Part shown: piece by piece, positions 36,818 to 46,990 of the stretch | Layout of the letters: each line of letters starts with the position of its first letter | Position numbering within the stretch: the first letter of the stretch is position 1 | Assembly: GCF_040892595.1 (NCBI RefSeq) | Contig: NZ_JBFRYB010000002.1 | Location: 62,001-126,000, forward strand | Direction: 5' to 3' | DNA: 64,000 bases | DNA from: Zhongshania sp. R06B22 | GTDB taxonomy: Bacteria; Pseudomonadota; Gammaproteobacteria; Pseudomonadales; Spongiibacteraceae | Translations under genes and position numbers: made by a program | The notes under the pieces: generated by a model | The model's database searches: none | What the model saw: only the letters and a program-made list of their open reading frames with translations | What the model was told of the DNA's origin: nothing

Positions 36818-38080
36818 GCTAGCTCGGTAATTGAGGCAGAGCTTGAGGTCGTTGGTGTTGCTTTAGCGCTGACGGCCTACTAATGCTGAACATACCCATT
36901 TTGGCATCCCTAGAAGTTAATATATTTAGCTTTAAACGGCGGGCTCGCTTACATAATTTTGTCGGGAAATGGGTTTTAAGTTCCTCGAATATAGCGTTAA
37001 AATGCGCAACGTATGTCAGATTTTACCTTCTCATATTATTGCTGTCGCAAGGGAAATGCCTACGCTCTGACTCGAAGAGCCCCTTCCTTCGAGAGAAGTC
37101 AATTACCCGCTATTTATTAAGCGCTGCGGTCCGTATTGCCTAGCCTGGCAACCATCTACACGTCTTTTAGTAATCGGGAGTGTATAGCTATAGCTGCCAT
37201 ACATCCGATTCTACTGTGCTATCGAATCGCCACCTTTTTGTATTTGGGTGTTCTGAACCTTTCCCATAATAACAATAATTACTCTGGTTATTTCCTCACT
37301 TTTCCACCAATTTTAGGCTTTAGATTTTAGCTTGTGATCAAGGAGTATCGAGTTGATGGCAGAGATGTTCCCTCTTTTCGGTCAAGGGTCTGGGTGTGAG
37401 CACTGCGTAAGTGCAAGAATAGGTGTTTTGCGGGCGCGTGGTGATGGTCTAGCTGCCCGCCATCCTTTGAGGGGCTGAATGTGAATAGCCTTGTGCCTAA
37501 ATTGATCGGTTTACTACTCTGGTCAGTGATAGCTTAGCGTCAGGTCGTAAACAGAAGCCCTGAGTGAGGCGATTACTTTGCCGAGTAACGCCTGCAGGGG
37601 TTACTCGGCAGCGGCGGATAATAACAAAATCGTCATTATAGCTAGGCTTGAAAGGGTTGGTATTCACTACTATAAAAATTTTCAAAATGGTTTTACTGGC
37701 GCTGTATGACATTTCTAGATATTGGCGGCCTAAAGTGTCGTTCTAAAGGCCGGCGGTGTGTATGCGCTCAAGGTCACGTAATACGCTAAATGGTCATAAA
37801 TAATTCGCGACGCTTTTATGTTTGGTATTCGGTGTTCATTTTTATAGTTAAGTAGACCCCGTCTAGGAGATAGTGGCATACGAAATTACTGGTGCCGCTA
37901 TCCGTAGATAATAGTTTAAACCGATGTGCTGAATGACTCGATAGACGGAGAGCATGACGTAGCTTGCCATTCAAGGAATGGTAAAAAATTATAGGTTCTG
38001 AATGAGTGTCATTGTAGTGGCTGGGGTTGAAGTGCGAATGCACGTTCTGCCTCTAGGGTAAATCACGGAGAAATACTGTT
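36818..38080. other. 1.2-kb gene-free stretch with one long hairpin
   Basis: Open frames here are short, lack ribosome sites and do not look like protein. The one notable element is the hairpin TGCCGAGTAAC (37579-37589) with GTTACTCGGCA (37600-37610), perfect over 11 bases and extendable by two G-C pairs past a mismatch. GGAGA at about 38067-38071 is the ribosome site of the next receptor. Confidence 0.5.
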
Positions 38081-40453
38081 TTGAAAATAATAAGAAATCT
38101 CAATTTATCATTGTTCTTACTCGCTTCTTTTGCAGCAGCTCAAGTTCAGGCCCAAGCGGCAGCAGGGGATGGTGGTGCTGAGGTCGAAGAGGCAACTAAG
38201 GCGAATAGGACTAGCAGGCTCTTGGAGGAGGTGGTGGTAACCGCCCAAAAAAGGGAAGAAAATTTACAGGACGTCCCGATTTCGATGCAGGCTTTCGGTG
38301 AGGAGGCATTGGATGCCTTGGGTATAACAGACACCAGCGATCTCCAGTTTGTAACCCCAACCCTGAATGTTAGTGCGGTGGTAGGATTTACTAGCATCTA
38401 TTTGCGTGGCGTGGGCACTGATGCCTTTTTGACCGCTGATCCTAGTGTAGCAACGTATATTGATGGCATCTATTTGCCCGTCGCTGCTGGTGTGGCTCAG
38501 GACTTTGGTGTCATTGAGAGAATTGAGGTGCTGAAAGGGCCACAGGGAACCCTTTTCGGTCGCAACACTAATGGCGGCGCACTTAATATAATGACTCGGG
38601 ATCCGCTACTTGGGGAGTTCGACGCTCAGGTAAACCTGACGGTCGCGACCTACCCAGACTTATATGCAAAAGCGTATATCAATATTCCTATTGGCGATAC
38701 TTTTGCAGTTTCAATGTCTCCGGTTTACGGAAAAACGCAACACTATATAAAAAATACCGCAGCTGATCCTGTCGGCCCGATGAACGACGATGAAAGTGAG
38801 GGGTATCGAATAAAAGCGCGATGGGCGCCGTTTGATTGGGTGGATATGACTGTCGCCGCTTTAACCATTAACAGTGATACGCCGGGTGCGCTTGTGCAGC
38901 CTACGATCCAGCCCACTACTATCGGCCAGGCAATCGGTATAGCCGGGAATAATTATCAGCGCGGCGATAAGGAAACCGAGCTCGATCACTGCTGTGGGAG
39001 TTTAGTTGATAATGAAATGTTGTACGGGAACATTAAATTTTATACGCCGTGGTTTGATATAAAGCTGTTGGCGAGTGATCAGCAGATACGCACAACAACC
39101 ATTATTGATTTTGATGGTTCTGCTCGTAATGGTATTGGTCTTACCAATACTGGTTTTAGTGGCGATATACAAACTGCGGAGTTGCAGTTGGTTTCCAATG
39201 CGGATTCGTGGGGAAGTGATTGGTTTCGATGGATAGTGGGCGCCTATAAATTTGAAGGGCTAACTGGCTATTTAGAACCAGGTGATCGTCTAGAGCTACA
39301 TGCCAATTTGTTGGATCCGCTACTGTCACCCGTTAATAGTATCTTGTCATTGGTAGATAGTTTGGGGCTAGGGCTTCTTCCGGCAGAGTTGAATAGCGGA
39401 CTACTTTTTGCAACCAATTTAGTGGCAACAACTTCTGAGTCGGTATTTGCGCAAGCGACGTTCACACTTGCTGACTGGCTCGATCTTACCTTGGGTGTGC
39501 GACATCAGGATGAGGGGCGCGAATTGCTGGACTCTAAATTAGGTCTGCTAGTTAGTGGTGATGAGCTAACTCTTTTCGATTATGACTATGCAGTGACTCA
39601 GACCGGGGAGCGGGTTGGAACTAAGCGGTCGACGGTAACAACGAGCCCCAAGGTGTCTCTTGAAATGAGGCCATTTGATGAAGAAACGCTGGTTTACTTG
39701 TCTTACCAGGAAGCCACCAAGAGTGGTACTTATAATGGTTTTGCGGTGACAGGTCCGCCAACTTACGCGGAACCAGAATCCATAGCGGCGTGGGAGCTAG
39801 GCTTAAAGACCAGCTTCCTGCAGGGAACCCTGCTGTTCAATGCGGCGATTTTTGACTATGAGATCGAAAATCAGCAAGTTCAGTTTGTCTCGCTAACAAC
39901 CGGTGGATCCATATCGTTTGAAAATGCCGAGTTGGCCAATATCCGCGGCTTTGATTTCGATGTGACCTGGGTTATTGCGCCTCATTTAATAGATGGCTTG
40001 GTGCTCGTTGGCGGCGCGGGGTGGTTGGAAACGGCTGAATTTACCTCTTACCCCAATGCCAAGGGTTATACCAATAATTCTGGGATTACCAGTCAAGATC
40101 AAGATTTTTCGGGTAACCGTATTCCGAAAACCCCGGAGATATCAGGAAATTTGGCCCTAAGCAAAACCTGGTTTTTTGATAGGGGTGAGTTGGAAATGGC
40201 CGCAGATATGTATTATTCGGAAGAATACTTTTACGAGCCGTCTAACCGGGAGGAAAGTTTCGAGCCTAGTTATACCTTATGGGGAGCGAGGCTTAGCTAT
40301 CTTTATGAGCCTTGGAATACCAGGTTGACGCTATTTGGTCGAAATCTGACCGATGCAAATCCCACCAGAGGGGCTATAGGCGAGGAGTTTGGTAGGCAGG
40401 TTATTCCCGGTGAGCCAACAACGTATGGCTTGCGTCTCGCTTGGAAATATTAA
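38081..40453 (+). CDS. TonB-dependent outer-membrane receptor (3), tandem pair
   Basis: 790 residues, starts with TTG behind GGAGA. Signal peptide to about AQVQAQA; TonB box EEVVVTAQKREENLQDVPIS at about 49-68; plug with YLRGVGTDAF, IERIEVLKGPQGTLFGRNTNGGAL; barrel ending TYGLRLAWKY. A vicinal Cys pair C304-C305 in LDHCCGS is unusual for this family and conserved in the next gene. Strongly similar to receptor 4 along its whole length, so the pair arose by tandem duplication. Ligand unknown. Confidence 0.92.
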   Translation: MKIIRNLNLSLFLLASFAAAQVQAQAAAGDGGAEVEEATKANRTSRLLEEVVVTAQKREENLQDVPISMQAFGEEALDALGITDTSDLQFVTPTLNVSAVVGFTSIYLRGVGTDAFLTADPSVATYIDGIYLPVAAGVAQDFGVIERIEVLKGPQGTLFGRNTNGGALNIMTRDPLLGEFDAQVNLTVATYPDLYAKAYINIPIGDTFAVSMSPVYGKTQHYIKNTAADPVGPMNDDESEGYRIKARWAPFDWVDMTVAALTINSDTPGALVQPTIQPTTIGQAIGIAGNNYQRGDKETELDHCCGSLVDNEMLYGNIKFYTPWFDIKLLASDQQIRTTTIIDFDGSARNGIGLTNTGFSGDIQTAELQLVSNADSWGSDWFRWIVGAYKFEGLTGYLEPGDRLELHANLLDPLLSPVNSILSLVDSLGLGLLPAELNSGLLFATNLVATTSESVFAQATFTLADWLDLTLGVRHQDEGRELLDSKLGLLVSGDELTLFDYDYAVTQTGERVGTKRSTVTTSPKVSLEMRPFDEETLVYLSYQEATKSGTYNGFAVTGPPTYAEPESIAAWELGLKTSFLQGTLLFNAAIFDYEIENQQVQFVSLTTGGSISFENAELANIRGFDFDVTWVIAPHLIDGLVLVGGAGWLETAEFTSYPNAKGYTNNSGITSQDQDFSGNRIPKTPEISGNLALSKTWFFDRGELEMAADMYYSEEYFYEPSNREESFEPSYTLWGARLSYLYEPWNTRLTLFGRNLTDANPTRGAIGEEFGRQVIPGEPTTYGLRLAWKY

Positions 40454-41118
40454 TCCCTGACACGAATCGCCTAAAATTCAAGACCCGCCATTAGCGCTAT
40501 CGCGAACGATGGAGAGCGCACAGTTTACTGAGGAGATCTACATTCCTTTGCTAAGCTGTTGCCGCTGCTCTGGATCTTATCCCTGCGCTAACCCCTACAT
40601 TAAGCCGCCGCCGAGCACGGGCCCAATACGTCATTTCTGAGCACAAGCTTTCTGCGGCTAGTATTGATGTCGTTGATTACACAGATTACAAAACCCTTAC
40701 GCGAGCGCTTAATGTATGATGTGTTCATACTCGCTCGCCTTGAATATCGCTCTTTATATCTTTTTGCACCAATTTTGTGCGCTGCAGTAGTCTAGGGACG
40801 GAGCGGGAGTTTGAGTCTTTTTGCAGTACGCTTGTTTCTTTGCCCCCCCCCCCCTCGCTTTCCCCCCCTCCCCCCCCCCGAGCGAGGGGGGGGAAATTGG
40901 ATCTCAAACCGTTAATGTGTCCTTCATTAGATAATAATTTTGACGTGTCTGATCAGTCACTCAACGATAGATGAAAAAAATAGCGACGTAGCAGCCTGAA
41001 TTCTGGCGTTTGAAGAATAAATACAGGTTTCAAATTTTCCCATAATAATAGTGACCAGCTTAAGAAAAATAAGTTCTTACTGATTGCTGAATAGCCTAGC
41101 CCATGGAGGGATATTCTG
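40454..41118. promoter_or_regulatory. Intergenic region with poly-C/poly-G hairpin
   Basis: C12 at 40843-40854, C7 at 40862-40868, C10 at 40870-40879 and G8 at 40886-40893. The segment 40848-40859 (C7 then TCGCT) is the exact reverse complement of 40881-40892, so a 12-base stem with a C-rich loop can form. Closer to the next start a TAAGAA/TTCTTA palindrome (41061-41066 with 41074-41079) is a candidate operator. No gene is present; short frames through the C tracts are artefacts of composition. Confidence 0.75.
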
Positions 41119-43494
41119 TTGAATATTAAAAATAAAGTTCCGTTATCATTACTTTTTCTTGCGTCTTTTGGCGTGGGGCAAATTCAAGCTCAGGATGTTT
41201 CAGATACTGAAGTCGCAGCCCCTAGTGAAGCCGCCGTGCCCAAAAAGAGGAGCAGTCGCCTATTAGAAGAGGTTGTGGTCACCGCGCAAAAGCGGGAAGA
41301 AGACCTGCAGGATGTGCCGATTTCAGTCCAGGCGTTTGGCGCGGAGACCCTAGATGCCCTGGGGATATTTGATACTAGTGATCTACAGTTTGTAACGCCA
41401 ACACTCAATATTAGTTCCGTGATCGGATTTACAACGGTTTATTTACGTGGCGTAGGTACCGATGCGTTTTTGACGGCTGACCCAAGTGTTGGCACCTATA
41501 TCGACGGAATTTATTTGCCTGTTGCTGCGGGGATGACGCAGGACTTTGGTGTGGTTGAGAGAATTGAGGTTCTAAAAGGTCCTCAGGGGACACTCTTTGG
41601 CCGCAATACCAACGGTGGTGCGCTCAATATTATTACTCGAGATCCTATACTCGGTGAGTTCGATGCCCAAGTAAACGTCACGGCGGCAAGTTACCCGGAC
41701 TTACATGCTAAGGCCTACGTCAATATTCCTTTTGGTGAGAACTTTGCAGTTTCAATGTCGCCTATCTTTGCAAAAACAGAGCACTTCATAAAGAATACGT
41801 CGCCTAATCAGGTTGCTCCAATGCATGATGACGAAACTGAGGGCTTCCGGATAAAAGCTCGCTGGGCGCCCTATGAATGGGTGGATATGACGATCGCGGC
41901 TTTAACGCTGAAGAGTGATAATCCCGGTGAATTAGTGCAGCCAGGCCTCAAGCCGACGGCGATCGGTCTCGCGCTGGGTATAGAAGAAGAGAATTATAGG
42001 CGCGGAGACGACGAAACCTCCCTTGATCACTGTTGTACAAGTACCGTCGACAATGAAATGCTTTATGGCAAGGTTGAGTTTTTTACCCCTTGGTTTGATA
42101 TCAAGTTATTGGCTAGTGATCAGCAGATAAGAACAGGCACCGTTCTTGATTTTGATGGCTCTGGTGTGCAGGGTGTCGGTATTTCGGGCGTAGGCTTTAG
42201 TGGTGACACCCAAACCGCTGAGATTCAGTTGATTTCAAATGTGGAATCCTGGGGAAGCGACTGGCTAAGATGGATAGTGGGGGTCTATAAATTTGAAGGT
42301 ATAACAGGCTTTAGCGAGCCGGGCGATCGCATAGAGATTCATGCCAATTTGCTGAGTCCGATTTTGGCGCCACTGAGTGGTGTGTTCTCGACGCTTAACG
42401 GCTTGGGGCTGAATCTTCTACCTCAAGGTCTTGGTACCGGCGTCCTTTATTCAAAGTATTCGGTGGCAACGGACTCTGAATCGATTTATGGCCAGGCGAC
42501 AGTGACCTTGACCGAATGGTTTGATATTACCTTAGGTCTGCGCTATCAGGATGAAGGCCGCGAGCTGCTATATTCTGAATTGGGCGCACTTGTAAGTGAT
42601 GAAGAGATCGCTCTGTTTGAATATGACTATGCAGTAACGCAGACCGGTGAGCGGGTTGAACCCCAAAAATCCACAGTCACCACCAGTCCGAAGATCTCCT
42701 TCGAGTTGCGCCCCTTCGATGAAGAAACCCTCGTTTATTTGTCTTATCAAGAAGCTACCAAGAGTGGTACGTTTAATGGCTTGGCAGTGACCGCTCCACC
42801 AACTTACGCCGAGCCAGAAAAAATAACGGCTTGGGAGATAGGGGTAAAGACAAAGTTCTTGCATGATACTTTGGTATTCAGTGCGGCTATCTTTGACTAT
42901 GAAATTGAAGATCAGCAAATTCAGTTTGTGTCATTGACCACCGGCGGCTCCGTGTCTTTTGAAAATGCCGAGCTGGCTAATATCCGCGGTTTAGACTTTG
43001 ATATTATGTGGGTTATAGCGCCACATTTGGTCGAGGGTCTGGTTCTTGTTGGTGGCGCTGGGTGGCTTGAAACGGCTGAATTTACCTCATACCCCAATGC
43101 CAAGGGATATACCAATAACTCTGGACTTTCTGCTTCGAATCAAGATTTCTCTGGCAATCGAATCCAAAAAACCCCCGAAATATCGGGTAATCTGGCTTTG
43201 AGTAAGACTTGGATGTTGAGCGACGGTGAGCTCGAAATGGCGGCCGACCTTTACTATACCCAAGAGTTTTTCTATGAGCCGTCTAATCGCGAGGAAAGTA
43301 TTGAGGACGGTTACACAATGTGGGGTGCAAGACTCAGTTATCTTCATGAGCCATGGAATACCCGTGTGACCCTGTTTGGTCGAAATCTTACCGATATAAA
43401 CACTACTAGAGGGTATATCGGTGCGGAATTTTCTAATCCGATTATTCCGAGTGTGCCAAGAACTTATGGCCTACGTTTGTCTTGGCAATACTAG
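41119..43494 (+). CDS. TonB-dependent outer-membrane receptor (4), tandem pair
   Basis: 791 residues, TTG start after GGAGGG. Signal peptide to about QIQAQ; TonB box EEVVVTAQKREEDLQDVPIS; plug and barrel as in receptor 3, ending YGLRLSWQY. C305-C306 in LDHCCTS matches the vicinal pair of receptor 3. The two differ most in extracellular-loop-like segments (for example around residues 270-300 and 390-440), consistent with divergence in ligand preference. Poly-C hairpin 226 nt upstream of the start. Confidence 0.92.
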   Translation: MNIKNKVPLSLLFLASFGVGQIQAQDVSDTEVAAPSEAAVPKKRSSRLLEEVVVTAQKREEDLQDVPISVQAFGAETLDALGIFDTSDLQFVTPTLNISSVIGFTTVYLRGVGTDAFLTADPSVGTYIDGIYLPVAAGMTQDFGVVERIEVLKGPQGTLFGRNTNGGALNIITRDPILGEFDAQVNVTAASYPDLHAKAYVNIPFGENFAVSMSPIFAKTEHFIKNTSPNQVAPMHDDETEGFRIKARWAPYEWVDMTIAALTLKSDNPGELVQPGLKPTAIGLALGIEEENYRRGDDETSLDHCCTSTVDNEMLYGKVEFFTPWFDIKLLASDQQIRTGTVLDFDGSGVQGVGISGVGFSGDTQTAEIQLISNVESWGSDWLRWIVGVYKFEGITGFSEPGDRIEIHANLLSPILAPLSGVFSTLNGLGLNLLPQGLGTGVLYSKYSVATDSESIYGQATVTLTEWFDITLGLRYQDEGRELLYSELGALVSDEEIALFEYDYAVTQTGERVEPQKSTVTTSPKISFELRPFDEETLVYLSYQEATKSGTFNGLAVTAPPTYAEPEKITAWEIGVKTKFLHDTLVFSAAIFDYEIEDQQIQFVSLTTGGSVSFENAELANIRGLDFDIMWVIAPHLVEGLVLVGGAGWLETAEFTSYPNAKGYTNNSGLSASNQDFSGNRIQKTPEISGNLALSKTWMLSDGELEMAADLYYTQEFFYEPSNREESIEDGYTMWGARLSYLHEPWNTRVTLFGRNLTDINTTRGYIGAEFSNPIIPSVPRTYGLRLSWQY

Positions 43495-43506
43495 GGTCTT
43501 GATATA

Positions 43507-43530
43507 GGCGGCTCCTGCAGAGGAGTCGCC
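43507..43530 (+). terminator. Hairpin after TonB receptor pair
   Basis: GGCGGCTCC (43507-43515) pairs with GGAGTCGCC (43522-43530), one G-T wobble, 6-nt loop, 12 nt after the stop; tail only moderately T-rich. The remaining stretch to 44155 holds no gene that I can support. Confidence 0.6.
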
Positions 43531-44155
43531 GTATTATATTTCGACTTATTGGTTTTTAATCTCGACAATAATCTTTAATACTCCGCGTATCCTAGGTCGA
43601 GCTATTGTAATTCTCCGCACAGCGCGGCTTGCCTCACCTTACTCGACTTAACTCTAAGGTCTTGTGAGGTTGCTAGGTGTGGTCGTTTATCGTGTCTAAA
43701 AATAATATAACCCGCTAAAAATCACTTATCCGGTGGCTGCTTGCTGTAATTAATGCCAGGCCTTATCCGCGATATCCATTGCGGCTAATGGGTGCGCGCG
43801 ATTCCCAAGCCTCAATCTCATACCAGTTGGCTGCACATTTCACCTAAATTGATGAGCGGTGATCGCAGGGTAAGAGCCTCGACTCCCAATACCACTATTT
43901 TAGTGTCTGCGCGCGCGGCTGGGTAGTGTCTAGTGCTTGGCCGGCATGCCCAGTCTGCAAGGGTTTCAGCGCTGCACAAGGGTGGTGTAAAGGCGCGCAA
44001 GGCCGGCAAGTGGGTGGGGTGTATATGTGCTGGCAATACTTACCTTGCGCCGGCGTGGCGCAAATGAATAATCTCTCGCCGCTATTGATGGGTTCGGAAT
44101 TGTGGTCGGTGTTAACTTAAGCTCAAATCAATAAGCACAGTAGTAGGAGACAGCC

Positions 44156-45100
44156 ATGGCTGGTTTAAGTCAGAAGATTTCCCGTGAAGTTGAAATTATA
44201 CCCCGAGATGTTTCATTTGAGGTGGCTACTAAACAAGTGCCGCGTTACTGGTTCAATGATGATCCTTGGTCTACCCACTGGATGAACGCGCTTTTTTCTG
44301 TGGTACCTGTTGGCGAGCGCTTTATATGCCACACCTTTGCTGACCAGCTTAAAAAGATTAAGGATCCGTCGATCCATAAGGCTACCCTTGGCTTGATTCG
44401 TCAGGAGCGTTTGCACGCTCGCGAACATGCGGTCATGAATGAGACCTTGTCCGGTTTTGGAGTTCCACTTGAAGATGCCGAAGCTATTCTAGGAAAAGTT
44501 TTGGATGTTTTTAAGAAGTATATGAGTGATGAAACAAAGTTGGGTTTTGCTGCCATTAGTGAGCATTTCACAGCTTCTCTCTCTGAGGTCATGTTCGATA
44601 ATCTCGAGCTTTGGGACGAAACCGAACTTGAAATTGCGGCCATGATGTACTGGCACTTCGTTGAAGAGACCGAGCATAAATCAGTCGCTTTTGACGTGCT
44701 CATGGATCGCCGTAGCGATGATTCAGATCTTGGTACCTACGCTCTGCGTATGGCCACAGCTGGTCTTTCGATGGGCCTTTTTCTGCCCTTAATTCATGGT
44801 ATATGGCTTTACTTCGTGTGGAAGGATGGCCAGCTCACCAATGTTCGCTCCGCATTTAAATCGTTTAAGAGTCTTATGTTTGGCGCTGCGGTGGTTCCCA
44901 AAATGTTTTTGACCAAAACACTGCCTTACATTAAGCCCTCGTTTCACCCCTGGGATATCGACAATCGGGCCCACGTTGCCGCGTGGAAGACGGTTTATGA
45001 AGAAACCGGTGATCCACTATTGGCATTTACCGCCTTGCGCGAATGGCACGCAAAACACGGAAGCTATAAACCAACAATAAAACAGGCAGCAACAGTATGA
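44156..45100 (+). CDS. Predicted metal-dependent hydrolase (PF10118-like)
   Basis: 314 residues. Ferritin-like helical core with Glu/His sets ERLHAREH (near residue 85), EHFTASLSEVMF and HFVEETEHKSVAFDVL, the pattern of the PF10118 metal-dependent hydrolase family, likely a di-metal site. A hydrophobic stretch near 200-225 may touch the membrane. Biochemical role unknown; family members often sit with SDR, BVMO and lipid genes. Ribosome site AGGAGA 6 nt before ATG. Its stop overlaps the next start (ATGA), so it is coupled to the SDR. Confidence 0.82.
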   Translation: MAGLSQKISREVEIIPRDVSFEVATKQVPRYWFNDDPWSTHWMNALFSVVPVGERFICHTFADQLKKIKDPSIHKATLGLIRQERLHAREHAVMNETLSGFGVPLEDAEAILGKVLDVFKKYMSDETKLGFAAISEHFTASLSEVMFDNLELWDETELEIAAMMYWHFVEETEHKSVAFDVLMDRRSDDSDLGTYALRMATAGLSMGLFLPLIHGIWLYFVWKDGQLTNVRSAFKSFKSLMFGAAVVPKMFLTKTLPYIKPSFHPWDIDNRAHVAAWKTVYEETGDPLLAFTALREWHAKHGSYKPTIKQAATV

Positions 45101-45939
45101 TCATGCGTAAACGTAAAGTATTAAAACCCTCCGAAGGTGCAGCTGCAGTTGTGACTGGTGCCGCTAATGGTATCGGCCGCTGTTTCGCCTATGAAATCGT
45201 CCGTCGCGGCGGCTCTGTGATCTGCGTAGATATTGATGAGGAGCTGGCTAATAAAACGGCCGAAGAGCTCTCCGAGCTAGGTGAAGGTCGTGCAATAGGC
45301 TACAAGTGTGACGTGGCTGATGAAGAGCAAATGCGGGTTCTTTCCGAACAGGCGGAGACCTTGCTTGGGCGGCCAGTGACTTTACTCATTAATAATGCAG
45401 GTATTGCCGTCGCCGGCAGTATAGGCGAGCAGTCTCTAGACGATTGGCGCGCCGCGATTGACGTTAACCTGTGGGGAGTCGTTTACGGTTGCCATTATTT
45501 TGTACCGAAACTGCGTGAACTTGGGTTTGGCGGCATTATTAATGTGGCGTCGGCGGCCGGCTTTGCGGCCATACCGGGCACTGCAGCATACAGCGCGTCT
45601 AAAGCTGCTGTGCTGGCTATGTCAGAGGCATTGGCGGGCGAGATGACGGGGTCTGGGGTTCATGTCACCACCCTTTGTCCCACCGCGGTCAATACCAATA
45701 TTTTGGAGCGCGGTCGCATGAACAGCGGCATTAATGAATTCACTAACAAAATTAAGGACAACTGGGTGTTTGTGGCGTCACCAGAAAACGTTGCCAGCGG
45801 AACCCTAGATGCTCTAGATCGCAATAATATGTACTTCATGCCGCAATTCGATAGTCGATTGGGTTGGCGTCTAAAACGCTATGCGCCTCGGACCTATGCC
45901 CGCGCGCTAGGCGAAATTTATCGCTTAACAGCGAGTTGA
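45097..45939 (+). CDS. Short-chain dehydrogenase/reductase (BVMO module)
   Basis: 280 residues: TGAANGIGR, NNAGIAV, VASAAGF and catalytic YSASKAAV, then a 30-residue C-terminal extension (WRLKRYAPRTYARAL) seen in SDRs next to BVMOs. Start ATG overlaps the preceding stop by four bases. Likely oxidises a secondary alcohol to the ketone that the BVMO then oxygenates (inference from context). Followed at 16 nt by the hydrolase gene. Confidence 0.9.
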   Translation: MIMRKRKVLKPSEGAAAVVTGAANGIGRCFAYEIVRRGGSVICVDIDEELANKTAEELSELGEGRAIGYKCDVADEEQMRVLSEQAETLLGRPVTLLINNAGIAVAGSIGEQSLDDWRAAIDVNLWGVVYGCHYFVPKLRELGFGGIINVASAAGFAAIPGTAAYSASKAAVLAMSEALAGEMTGSGVHVTTLCPTAVNTNILERGRMNSGINEFTNKIKDNWVFVASPENVASGTLDALDRNNMYFMPQFDSRLGWRLKRYAPRTYARALGEIYRLTAS

Positions 45940-45955
45940 GCTTGAGGACTTCGTT

Positions 45956-46948
45956 ATGAGCTCTTTTGCTTCAAAAATTGTAGACCGTGCCTTTCGAATC
46001 GCCATGATGGGCGAACCGAAGTCGGCTGAGCAGATGCTTCGACACAGCCGTCGCGTTGTAGGTCTGGTTCGTCCGCCTGCGATGTTGCCGGATGGCGTGA
46101 CTATGCGCAAAACCACGGTGGCCAATGAGCCCGCCGTACCGCCTGGCGTTCCGGCTGTGTGTGTTAGCACAGCCAAGCCCACGACTACCGTGCTTTACTT
46201 GCACGGCGGTGCATTTATATGCGGCAAGTTCGCAACCTATGCTGGTTTGTGCGGGCAGATTGCTAAGCGCCTGAACGCGCGTGTTTTTTGGGTTGATTAT
46301 CGGCTGGCGCCAGAAATGCCCTTTCCAGCGGCGCCGGATGATGCTTTTAACGCTTACTGTGCTCTAGCAACTGATTACCCAGATGATCCGCTGGTAGTGA
46401 TAGGAGACTCGGCTGGCGGAAATCTAACGCTCTCTACTTTGCTGAGGGTTAGAGACGTTTTAAAAAGTCGTAAGGGGTCTAAGCTACTTCGCCTGCCGGT
46501 GTGCGCGGTTGCGATGTCACCCTTGGTTGATTTTGCTAAGGCGTCCCCTTCGCGCAGCGCTAATGGTACTTCGGACGCTATCTTGAGCCCCCGAATGATC
46601 GAATTTGCTACTGAGCTATATCTGGCCGGTCATGATCCCAAAGATCCTTATGCGTCACCGATCTATGGCGACCTCTCTGGTTTGCCGCCGATGTTGTTAT
46701 CGGTTAGTGATACCGAAGCGGTTCGTGACGATTCTTATCGCTTCGCCAACTCCGCCCGGCGAGCTGGTTCAAGCGTGCAACTATTGAGTCGTGAGGATCG
46801 ATTGCATGCATGGCCTGTGCTGTACACAGCCCTTCCCGAAGCGCGTCGGGATTTTGCGGAAATCGTAGATTTTATGCGCACACATTTGCGTTATTCCGTT
46901 GCTCCTGAGAAACCTACGCCTCAGCTGCGGATCGCGAGTGCAAATTGA
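45956..46948 (+). CDS. Alpha/beta hydrolase, hormone-sensitive-lipase type
   Basis: 330 residues. HGGAF oxyanion motif (about 81-85), nucleophile Ser in GDSAGG (about 157), Asp in SDTEAVRDD and His in RLHAWPV complete the triad. HSL/LipR-like esterase, suited to hydrolyse the ester or lactone made by a Baeyer-Villiger enzyme. GAGGA 7 nt upstream of the ATG. Third gene of the module; the BVMO starts 42 nt later. Confidence 0.9.
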   Translation: MSSFASKIVDRAFRIAMMGEPKSAEQMLRHSRRVVGLVRPPAMLPDGVTMRKTTVANEPAVPPGVPAVCVSTAKPTTTVLYLHGGAFICGKFATYAGLCGQIAKRLNARVFWVDYRLAPEMPFPAAPDDAFNAYCALATDYPDDPLVVIGDSAGGNLTLSTLLRVRDVLKSRKGSKLLRLPVCAVAMSPLVDFAKASPSRSANGTSDAILSPRMIEFATELYLAGHDPKDPYASPIYGDLSGLPPMLLSVSDTEAVRDDSYRFANSARRAGSSVQLLSREDRLHAWPVLYTALPEARRDFAEIVDFMRTHLRYSVAPEKPTPQLRIASAN

Positions 46949-46990
46949 TATATCGCTGACAAAATAAGAGTAGATTGAAGGACAATAATT

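Noticed and set aside
36883..37330. Two overlapping short frames in the gene-free stretch
   Set aside because: No ribosome sites and no recognisable protein; could not be supported.
40725..40974. Short frames on both strands reading through the poly-C tracts
   Set aside because: Pro/Gly runs result from the C/G tracts; no start signals.
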